From NCBI GenBank assembly GCA_963930775.1, contig OZ005692.1, positions 10,769,029 through 10,833,028 on the forward strand: a stretch of DNA of 64,000 nucleotides, given 5' to 3'. This document shows positions 9,841-20,000 of the stretch, in pieces. The DNA comes from Cliona cf. orientalis (lineage: Eukaryota; Porifera; Demospongiae; Clionaida; Clionaidae). The translations under genes and the position numbers were made by a program. The notes under the pieces were generated by a model. The model saw only the letters and a program-made list of their open reading frames with translations, was not told the DNA's origin and did no database searches. Each line of letters begins with the position of its first letter. Position 1 is the stretch's first letter.

Positions 9841-11114
9841 AATAATCCCCCCCCCCCCCAGGGGTCAATTTCACCCAGAGCAGGGGGGCCTCGTGTCCGT
9901 GTAGGGTGTACGTCTTTGATGAGTCAGCAATCTCCACAACTTTGATGGTGAACTCCGTTGACCCGGCGGCTAGGTGGGTGTGGCCAATACTGACGTCCAG
10001 GCATGTGACTGGAGCCGTGAATCTCATTAAGATACCTTCACACGATCCCTAGCAGAGAAATTCACATGTACACAAAATTGAAGCTAGTTTAAGATATACA
10101 ATTAATAAATTGGGAGAAGAGCCGGATATTTAATTGCCCTAAAGTGACATTAGTCACATGATGCATATGAAAAAAAAATCATGCATTCATCAAAACGGGT
10201 CTCTTACTTAATTCATAATAATTACCTTTTACGCGTTCCTAGCATTATCTTCATGCATGTGTATGGTATTATTCACATGTACACAAAATTAATGTTCAAG
10301 ATGTACATAATATATACAATGAACAAAATTGATACGTTCTGGGAAAAGAGCTGAATATTCAGTTGCCATAAAGCAATATTAGTCACATGATGCATGTGAA
10401 AAAAAATTATCAAAACGGGCTTCTTACTTCATATCACTTCTACGTACATGTACTCCTAACATTTCATCCATGCATATGGCATTATTCGGTATAGAACAAA
10501 GACTACTACTGGCTTACATTAGTAGTGAATGCCTGTACAGTGTTGTCGTCCATTGCCATGGCAACGACATCAGTCCTGCCCCCCTCCTCCTCCTCCTCCC
10601 GCTCGGCAGGTGCCGCAGTGTGTAGCAGACCAGGGCAGTGAGTTTGGAGGAGGAGACTGAGAACTCAGAAACATCATCATCTTCAAGACCAACAAACGTA
10701 CGCACATCACAGTCACTGCCACACGTCACTATGTGCCTGGGGCAAAGATAACAAACAACATGGGCACAATTTATGGGTGAGGTAAAGGGTCGTCACTTGT
10801 TGACCACCACTCCAAGATTCTAGCAGCTTTTCGAGAGCTCGTAGCGCAGACTGTGTAGTCAATAGATCATTACGTTAGTCTATTCACTACTTTATATAGC
10901 TAATAGAATAACAGCCGCAAGACCTTATATCCCTATGAAAAGTAACTAGTTATAGCTAGTGTGTCAGCGTTTGGGTAGACCCGACTAGTCTCGTCCCCAG
11001 ACCCTCCGTGTTCATGAAAATTATTTAGACGTAGATCTACCTCTTTGAGTTGAAGGTGAGATGAGTGGGGGCCTCCGAGTGAGCGTAGCGTCGGGAAACG
11101 GGCTCACAACTCAT
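9841..11114 (-). pseudogene. WDHD1: WDHD1 (AND-1/CTF4) 5'-exon fragment, set A
   Basis: Three minus-strand exons match the N-terminal WD40 start of WDHD1. Exon 1 is 11114-11041 (MSCEPVSRRYAHSEAPTH.., donor GAG|GTAGAT, phase 2). Exon 2 is 10736-10518 (HIVTCGSDCDVR.., donor AAT|GTAAGC). Exon 3 is 10048-9841 (GILMRFTAPVTCLDV, LAAGSTEFTIKVVEI, LHGHEAPLLWV, donor TTG|GTGAGT). Human WDHD1 has the same order (RYGHTEGHT, IVTCGSDGDVR, GHDAPVL). Exon 2 has a short insertion near 10615 that shifts frame, and exon 3 is disrupted by an expanded poly-C tract at 9848-9859. Everything downstream (WD repeats 3-7, SepB, HMG box) is missing, so this is a dead 5' fragment. WDHD1 normally tethers CMG helicase and Pol alpha at replication forks. 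Confidence 0.8.
10049..10517. repeat. Intron of WDHD1 set A with a ~215-bp tandem duplication
   Basis: The motifs ATTCACATGTACACAAAATT, ATTAGTCACATGATGCAT and CATCAAAACGGG (first copy)/ATCAAAACGGG occur twice in order, about 10060-10200 and 10270-10430. This indicates a local duplication within the intron. Sets B and C carry a single copy. Confidence 0.6.
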
Positions 11115-12028
11115 TTTCACCGTCTGATCTTTCAATCGGATGTGATAGCTGAACTCCAGAGGTTTGCATCCAAACTCCCGCCAAAAGTATAGTACCAATC
11201 CAAGTCCAATTCCCGATCTCTAATACTCCATTCCATAGGTTATCTCACGAGCATGCGCACCTAGATCTAGTGCTGCAAATTCACTTCTTTATCATCCAAC
11301 ATCATAATAATAAATTCTTAAGTCATAAGCATCACATTGTATAATGTTCATAAAAATTAATGAGAATTAAGAAATTGCCAGTATATTAAATAGACACTTC
11401 CAGGAAACTTGCTAGATGGTAAACTTGAACCTTGGCAAATACCTACACACTGTGCAGTAGAATGATGAGCAAATAATATTATTATTCTTATACAAATTAT
11501 ATCAGATTCTAGTCCTTACCTGTCAGTGTGAGGGAGCCAAGGAAGGCGATGACCGTAGGCCAAAGTCAGAGTGACATCCGTGGTCACACAGTCAGTCAAG
11601 GTGGCCACCTAATTGTGTGCATGAGCACATTGGGCATGCATTATGCATTGAATAGTAGGCACTGTTGATACGTGTGGCTAAGGTGGCCAACAAAAAGGCA
11701 CTATTTATGACGCTCGTGGACCGTATTCCTCGGTTTGATGCATACTAAGCCAGTTTTTTGCCGAATTCGATTAATTCATTATGCTTATGAGTCGCCTATA
11801 TAGATGCCTACATCTTGAGATACGGCAATTTTTGTGCTAACAGACACAACCGATTACTTTACCCCTTGTGCATGCACGCAGGGTAAATATTATTATAAAC
11901 TCACCATTATTATTCATAACACAATGTCATTTATATAACAAGGAATGACGCTGTGGTCATCACATGATAAAACTTTGTGTAAAACTTGTGTACACCATTT
12001 TTACTTCAGTACTAGCTATACAAGTATC
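11115..12028. other. Spacer and 5' region of gene 2
   Basis: No coding region seen. Includes the shared block GTGAGGGAGCCAAGGAAG.. (about 11512-11600), which is shorter than in unit 1. A unique stretch (about 11600-11940) follows, then the conserved pre-ATG sequence. On the minus strand ACTGACAG|GTAAGG near 11510-11525 looks like a splice donor and is kept in several units; it may be a 5' leader exon of the WDHD1 fragments. Confidence 0.5.
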
Positions 12029-15000
12029 ATGGCAGTGAGAGCAACATTCACTGGGTTTGATCCCTACAAGCTGACTGGAGTTAGAGTGACTGATCGAAAG
12101 CTGGGACACGGTTCCTATGCTACTGTGCTAGAACTAGAGTACATGGGACTGAAATGTGCTGGCAAGAAGATCCATGAACTGCTGCTAGAGCAAGGAGATG
12201 CCAGCTATACTGTTCGCAGATTTGAGGAAGAATGTCGTCTACTCAGTCAAGCACGCCACCCCAACATTGTCCAGTTTCTGGGAGTCTGTTTCCAGCAAAG
12301 AGTGCAAGCACTCATCCTAGTCATGGAGTTTCTCCCCACCAACCTCACCTCCTGCATCGAGCGATACGGCATTCTCCCAAAGGAGATCAGCTACTCCATC
12401 CTTCATGATGTAGCTCTGGGCTTGTGCTACCTCCACAGCCAAACTCCTCCCATCATTCACCGAGATCTTTCTTCCAACAATGTCCTCCTCACCCCCAACA
12501 TGACGGCCAAGATCTCTGATCTGGGTGTGGCCAGGATCCTTAACCTGACCCCTCTACAGGTCAGTCGCATGACCCAGACTCCTGGCACCCCTGCCTACAT
12601 GCCACCAGAGGTGATGGTAGCCAACCCCAAATACGACACAAGTGTTGATGAGTTCTCCTACGGCATTATGATGATCCACATGTTCAGTGGTCAGTGGCCA
12701 GAGCCACAGGTTGGTCCGAGTCGAATTAAAGGAAGCAAACTTATTCCAGTCACAGAAGCTGAACGACGTGAAAATTTTTTTAAACTATTAATTAAAGACA
12801 GTCATCCTCTGATGGACCTCATTTACAGATGCATCAACAATGACCCCCAGCTGAGACCACATGCTGGTGAGATTATTAGGCACGTTAGTCAAGTAGCAGC
12901 ACAGTTTCCTGCCTCCTTTGCCAACCGACTGGAAATGCTGGGACAAATTGAAAGAGAAAGAAGTGAGAAAAGTGCTTTGACTAAGGAAGGAGAGAGAAAG
13001 GATGAGGTCATTCAAGAAAAGAATGATGAAATTTTGATACTGAGAAAAGAAATTCTAACCTTGACCGAAGAAAGGGAGATAAACGAAAACGTTATTCAGG
13101 AGAAGAACGATGAAATTTTACTACATAGAGAAAAAAATCTAGCCTTGACTGAGCAGGGACAGAGAAAGGATGAGATTATTTTGCAAAAGGAAAACCAAAT
13201 TTCATCACTCAGAAGAGCAGCACAGGTTGACAAGGAGCAAAAAATTACAGAAATGGAGAGATTAAAGTTTTCTCACTCCAGTGAAATGGCACAGCTCCAG
13301 CTGCAACTTAGAGATATGAAGACTCAGAATCAATGCACAAAAGCTGAAAATGAGGCTGAGATAGTAGAACTCAAATCTAAGTATTCTGCTTTGGAAACTC
13401 AGATAGAGAATAAGACCAAGATCCTACTTCAAGAAAGAGAGCAACATGCAAGACAGCTGAGGGAGGAGCAAGAACAACATGAGGTAGTGTCGAGAAAGGA
13501 AAGGAAACAACTAGAGATTCAGCTAGCAAAAGAAGAAGAACTACATTCAGAGGAGAGAGAAACAAACAGGAAATTAATGTCACATGTTCAAAATTTAAGA
13601 TCAGATTTATCGAGATCAAAATCAAAAATCACCACGCTTCAAGGTACCATTTCAAGGCTGCAATCAGATATCACAGACAAGGATACTGTTATTCAAATGA
13701 AAGAAGCCATCATTAAAAAAAAGGATTCTGAACTTGAAGCCAAGAGTAGAGCTCTAGGAGAGAAAGATGCAACTATCTCAGCAATGAGTCAACAAATCAC
13801 CAAAATAAGAGAGTTCCTGGCTACCACTAAACAACAGGTGAGTAGCTACCTATACCTACTTTAAGGTGACAATTATTTTCCAGGTACATTTTTCCTGTAA
13901 TTAAAGCATTTTGCACATGGAAATGGTACAGGGTTGACAAAATCTAGTGTTCTATAGTGCATTTACCGTAGTATCCCAGGCAAGCACCCACTCCCCATGT
14001 ACCACATTTCAAGGGGCCACTGTATACCAGCTTCTATACAAACATATGGGATTTCAATCCCAGGTAAGTACCCATGCCGGCCAAAATTGCAAGTTATGTT
14101 TAAGCACCAATGGACCTAATGTTAGTGGGTACATTTGGAAGCAATACAATATCAAATAATATTATATCACTTGCAAAAATAGTCACCTTAAGGTTTATAT
14201 AATACCTCTGCTTATCTATAGATGCTCATGATACACCAAAGCTTAAGAAGTAATTAACACAATGTGATGTACACACATGCACTATGTGATGATTTTAGAC
14301 TCTTCAGGCAAGTATCACCTGGGAACAGTGTGCTAACCTACCAACTAAAATAAGGTTAATGAAGACTATAATCATTAATAGCAAGGTCTTCTGTGGAGGA
14401 GGAAAGTCTGATAATGAGTACATTGTCTACTGCTATGACCCATCACAAGATAAGTGGACCACTCTACCACCACTTCCTGTCAGATGGTTTGGTCTGGGTC
14501 AAGTCAATGGCAAGCTAGTAGCTGTTGGGGGACTGAAGAGAAGTAATGGGAATGAAACTAACTATGTATACACGTATGATGAGCGATCACGAAAGTGGAA
14601 GCAGACCATTCCTCCTATGCCAACAGCTAGATGTTCCCTAAGTGTCTTGAGCCTCCAGTCAGCACTTGTAGTGGCAGGTGGATACACATCAACCTTCAGC
14701 AATGCAGCTGATGTCTTTAAACCAGACACATCACAGTGGTACAGGACTGATCCACTACCAACAGCTTGTTGCAACCTGTCACTAGTTGCTATTGGCAACA
14801 CATGCAATGCACTAGGAGGATACAATAGTTCAGACCTCAACCAAGCACTCTATGCCTCAGTTGATGATCTCCTTGGCAATGTTGTACCAGCCAACCAGAC
14901 CACCCATAGTGGTAGCAGTGACACTGAGTCAGCTTGGAAGACACTACCCAACACTCCAACCTATCGACCAGCTGCAGCTGTGCTAGCTGGTAACCTTATT

Positions 15001-15216
15001 GCCATAGGAGGGGAAGAAACATCTGAAGGAGGAGCTGCCAAGAAGGAAATCTACATGTACTCTCCCTCCACCAAGTCCTGGATCTACATCAGTGATCTAC
15101 CTGCTCTACAATCACGCACTGCAGTTGCTGTTTTATCATCAACAGAGGTCCTAGTGATTGGAGGCTATAACAATGGTAGTGTGAACACTGTGTACAAGGG
15201 TACACTTATGCTATGA
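12029..15216 (+). CDS. Kinase-coiled coil-Kelch gene 2 (two exons)
   Basis: Exons 12029-13837 and 14308-15216, phase-0 intron 470 bp, 905 aa, the longest copy. The kinase motifs GHGSYATV, HRDLSSNN, DLG and PPE are all kept. The activation segment is the RILNLTPL type (one residue shorter than gene 1), and there are private changes such as FQQRVQALI and FFKLLIKDS. The coiled coil carries three 28-residue units (12974-13225), the most in the array. The Kelch exon has a short first loop (GGGKSDNEY) and the STFSN loop shared with copies 5 and 7. Open throughout, so likely functional. Start chosen as the conserved ATG; an in-frame ATG at 11945 would add 28 residues from the 5' block. Confidence 0.9.
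12974..13225 (+). repeat. 28-residue coiled-coil repeat, 3 units (gene 2)
   Basis: Three head-to-tail 84-bp units at 12974-13057, 13058-13141 and 13142-13225, all in frame. They read ALTKEGERKDEVIQEKNDEI, TLTEEREINENVIQEKNDEI and ALTEQGQRKDEIILQKENQI at their starts. Confidence 0.85.
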
Positions 15217-15894
15217 TAATTTGTACTTATACCGTGCAAGAGCTGTCAGTTAAATTACAGCTACATACAACCTTATTATGTATCGTTGGTTAATATTCAA
15301 TCTTGATACATGGTACCATCACTAGGACATCTAGCATGGGGGCTGCATATCCCCCCCCCCCCCCCCATTCATTAGCTGAACTTAATCCATTGCCCTCCAA
15401 ATTATGCAACATTTCTCCCACAGTTCCCCTTCCCTCCACCACTCATTGAATTTCAGCTGCACCTTATTTTGAAGTAACCACATCTTCACTGATCCATCAC
15501 AACGGCCGGGAAGAGGCCTGCAGTGGATTTATTAGCATGCAGTACATAGGCATTGATAAAATACTTATTATTAAATTTTATAGAGAGATACAGAATAATG
15601 GCATGGCTTCAAATTTCACACAGCATGCAAAATTAGCACTCTCTTCTGCCCAGTAGCTTACAAAATCTTGTAGCCATTTCTCAAAAGATATTGCTGACCA
15701 CTACAGCACTAAAAGAAGGTTGTAAAATTGGGAATAATTGGCTACCTCAATCCAGGGACTAGTAGTCAAAGTGAAGGCTATTACTAGTAGCAAGTGGCTA
15801 ATTTGGCTAGTGTGTGGAGAACCCTTCATTCCCTTAATAACATCACGTACACATGTGGCCACCTAAGCACTATACTTTTTGTCCATTAGCTCAC
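15217..15894. other. 3' spacer of gene 2 with poly-C run
   Basis: Non-coding. It has the shared 3' flank, the CATCTAGCATGGGGGCTGCAT motif followed by a C run (15351-15366), the GCTGCACCTTATTTTGAAG block, and GGCATGGCTTCAAATTTCAC. All recur after copy 3 (about 23030-23580). Confidence 0.55.
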
Positions 15895-16471
15895 CAATAA
15901 TCCCCCCCCCCCCGGGGGTCAAATTTCACCCAGAGCAGGGGGGCCTCATGTCCATGTAGGTAGGGTGTACGTCTTTGATGAGTTAGCAATCTCCACAACT
16001 TTGATGGTGAACTCCGCTGACCCGGCAGCTAGGTGGGTGTGGCCAATATTGACGTCCAGGCATGTGACTGGAGCCATGAATCTCATTAAGATACCTTCAC
16101 ATGATCCCTAGGAGAGAAATTCACTTATATACAAAATTGAAGTTTAAGATGTACAATTAACAAAATCAACACATTTTGGGAAAAGAGCCGAATATTAGTT
16201 GCCATAAAGCGACATTAGTCACATTATGCACATAAAAAAATTCATCAAAACGGGCGTCTTAATAAGTCTTCATAATTATTACTTTTAGATCATTACATTA
16301 ATCTATTCACTATTTTATAATATATTAAATAAAATAAGAAATATTTCTGTGCTAGCCATGATTTTGATAGGCCCTATGAGACAAAATATGGACGTACCTT
16401 TTAGAGTTGAAGGTGAGATGAGTGGTGCCCTCCGAGTGAGCGTAGCGTCGGGAAGCAGGCTCACAACTCAT
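15895..16471 (-). pseudogene. WDHD1: WDHD1 5'-exon fragment, set B (exons 1 and 3 only)
   Basis: Exon 1 at 16471-16398 (MSCEPASRRYAHSEGTTH.., donor AAAAG|GTACGT) and exon 3 at 16107-15895 are recognisable. Exon 2, which should lie between them, is missing. Exon 3 carries a short GTAG duplication near 15958 that shifts frame, plus a poly-C tract at 15902-15913. Same WDHD1 order as set A, so this is a decayed duplicate. Confidence 0.75.
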
Positions 16472-17047
16472 TTTCACAGACTGATCGTTCAATCGGATGT
16501 GATAGCTGAACTCCAGAGGCTTGCCTCCAAATTGATAGCTGAGATCCAAACCACACACTGTGAGACAATAATAATTATTATTATGTACACACACTATTAT
16601 TATTTCTGTAGAGTATTATAATCTTTACATGTAAATGTGAGGGAGCCAAGCCAGACGATGACCGTAGGCAAAAATCAGAGTGACATCATCATGTCATTCA
16701 GTCAGTTAGGGTCCTGAGAGAAGAGTGAGTGTAAGCATACACTCCTGGTGGCAGTGATGCATAGGGTTAGCATTTTAATATCCCATGTACTCATAATACA
16801 GCAGATACTATGATTTGTAATTGTTGCATGTACAGTTAGAATGTTATTAGCTACTTCACGTATATACGTATGAATAAAATTATTGTAGCTGTTCTATCTA
16901 CACCCCCACATTCACAAAATCACCACATCATGAATAATTCTAATAAGGAATGCTGTGGTCACCAGATGATCTATATATTAAATCTGTTTTTCATGTACGT
17001 CCCTTTTCACTTCATTGGTATTAGCTATAGCTAGCTGTACAAGTGTC
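16472..17047. other. Spacer and 5' region of gene 3
   Basis: Non-coding. Contains the conserved block GTGAGGGAGCCAAGCCAG.. (about 16638-16810), close to unit 1 and unit 7, and the pre-ATG block (about 16955-17047) ending CTGTACAAGTGTC. The sequence AATAAAATTATTGTAGCTGTTCTATC is shared with unit 7. Confidence 0.5.
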
Positions 17048-20000
17048 ATGGCTGAGAGAGCAACATTCACTGGGTTTGATCCCTACAACCTGAATGGAGT
17101 TGAAGTGAAGACAGATCGCCCAGAACTAGGACATGGCTCCTATGCTACTGTGCTAGAACTGGAGTACATGGGACTGAAATGTGCTGGCAAGAAGATCCAC
17201 GAAGTGCTACTGAAGCAAGGAGACACTAGCTACACTATTCGCAGATTCGAGGAAGAATGTCGTCTACTCAGTCAAGTACGCCACCCCAACATTGTCCAGT
17301 TTCTGGGAGTCTATTTCCAGCAAGGAGTGCGAGCACCCATCCTAGTCATGGAAATTCTCCCCACCAACCTCACCTCCTGCATTAAGCAATATGGCATTCT
17401 TCTAAAGGAGATCAGCTACTCCATCCTTCATGACGTGGCTCTGGGCTTGTGCTACCTCCACAGCCAAATTCCTCCTATCATTCACCGAGATCTCTCTTCC
17501 AACAATGTCCTCCTCACCCCCAACATGACGGCCAAGATCTCTGATCTGGGTGTGGCCAGAATATTCAATAAGTTGACCCCTCTACAGGTCAGTCGCATGA
17601 CCCAGACTCCTGGCACCCCTGCCTATATGCCACCAGAGGTGATGGTAGCCAACCCCAAATACGACACAAGCATTGATGAGTTCTCCTACGGCATTATGAT
17701 GATCCACATGTTTAGTGGTCAGTGGCCAGAGCCACAAGTTGGACCAAATCGTACTGAACCTGATGGAAGAATGACTCCAGTATCTGAAGCTGAGCGACGT
17801 GAGGTGTTCCTTCGAGCCATTGGAAATGATCATCCTCTGATGGACCTCATTCTTAAATGCATCCACAACTACCCCAAGTCGAGGGCTCATGCCAGTGAGA
17901 TTGTGGGGCGACTAGCAGAGATGGTGTTGCAGTTTTCAGTTTCCTTTGCCAACCGACTGGAAATGCTGAGACAAATTGAAGCAGATGGAAAAGAGAATAG
18001 AGCCTTGACTGAAGAGGGAGAGAGAAAGGACAGGGCTGTTCAGCAAAAGGAAAGCCAAATCTCATCACTCAGGGAAGAAGTTCGAGCAAAAGAGGAACAA
18101 AAATCTGAAGAAATTGATCGACTAAAGCTAGTCCACTCCACTGAAGTGGAACAGCTTCAGCTGGAACTTAGAGACATGAAAACTCAGAATCAATATGCAA
18201 AGGCTGAAAATGAGGCTGAGATAGTAGAACTCAAATCTAAGTATTCTGCTTTGGAAACTCAGATAGAGAATAAGACCAAGATCTTACTTGAAGAAAGAGA
18301 CCAATCTGCAAGACTGTTGAGAGAGGAACAAGAACAACATGAGGTACAGTTGAGAAAGGAAAGGGAACAATCAGAGATTCAGCTAGCAAAAGAAAAGGAG
18401 CAAAATGAGATACTGCTTGCAAAGGAAAAAGATTTATTTGCTGAGGAGAGAGTGGTGAATAGAAATTTAATGTCAGATGTTCAAAATTTACGATCGGATT
18501 TATCAATATCAAAATCAGAAAACACCATGCTTCAAGGAACTATTTCAAGGCTGAAATCAGATATTACAGACAAGGATACTGCTATTCAAATAAAAGAAGC
18601 TGTTATCAGAAGAATGGACTCTGAACTTGAAGCCAAGAGCAGAGCTCTAGGAGAGAAAGATGCAACTATCTCAGCAATGAGTGAACAAATCACCAAAACA
18701 AGAGACTACATGGCCACTAAACAACAGGTGAGTCGCTAACTACCAACTATTTGCAGGTTGGTGAGTCCAATTTTTTTGTATGTGGAAATGGTACAGGGTT
18801 GATAAATTCATCGCCGTGGCTATTGATCCGGCAGTCCGTAATACATTGCCTATGGAGATCGTCGACGCATGCGCAATCACGATTCGCTTGTATCTCGTTT
18901 TGTGAGCAGCGAGGCAAGTTCTAGACCCCAACGGTTAGCCTAAACCCATAATTTTACCCTAGAAGAACCCCCAAACCTACCCCAAACCCTAGACCTACCC
19001 GGCTTCGCTTGCCGTCGACTGCCGGATCAATAGCCACTCCGTAAATTCATAGTGCGTAAAATTATTCCTGCATGGGAAACATTAGCACCCGCAAAAATAG
19101 TTAGCTACCTTAATGTGCACTACCTCTGGTTATCTATAATCATAGAGTCGGTAGACTCTATAAGTAGGGATGGCCCGGATATGCCATATATATAATACAT
19201 TACAAAGTTACTGTATTTCTTTTAAAAATTCGTCCCTTCTAATTATTCGGCACCCTGTACCGAATGATTGAAAATAGTCTCTAATTTTCGGCAAAGGTCG
19301 TCACGTGTATAATATGCTATAAACGGCACACGCAGACAGAATGTTGAATATTAACCTCTAAAATTTGGCGAAGCTAAAGCAATATTATTATTTTCATGCC
19401 AAATTTTTAGAAGAAATACGGTAATACTCAAAGCAACTTAAATTTTAAGATTTTTAACTTTTATATTTATGATCTACGCCAGAATACCTATTTATCAAGC
19501 CCCCACAGAACCAGCTGTGTAAAAAAAATAGCCAATTGTCATTGTTTCTTTCTTTCTTTTTCATTACTATGGCTAACTCAAGGCTCTCTGGACCGCTCAC
19601 CTTAGTTCTCATATAAATCCATTCCATTTTGTAGCACGCAGTGCAGTGTCACACTATAGTTTTGTGTTATCATGACAGTTACGTAATGGTGGGTTTGGTC
19701 AGCACATTGTACAATTAGGTGTGTCTTATACGCCATTTTGTCATATAATGCGCATGCTCATAATGTGTTACCATGGCGAAGTCATGCGACAGGAGTTTAG
19801 TGGCACTGGCGCCACGCGCCACCGTATCGATCATGTGGGCGGACCTGACAGATCTAGAAGCCTAAGAACGCGCTAGGCCGTTCTATTTATACCATGCATA
19901 CATGCATATCATAGCAGTGCATGAGCCATGAGAGCAAATAATATGGTGGGCAATGTCTCTCTCAGTTTAGCACTTGATATAGTTTATTAACCACTTTCTT

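Noticed and set aside
9836..10729. Separate small WD40-repeat genes on the minus strand
   Set aside because: The pieces join as consecutive WDHD1 exons with matching phases and carry frame breaks, so they are fragments of one duplicated gene.
7188..13225. CRISPR-like or satellite interpretation of the 84-bp repeats
   Set aside because: They are in-frame coiled-coil modules inside a coding exon of a eukaryotic gene.
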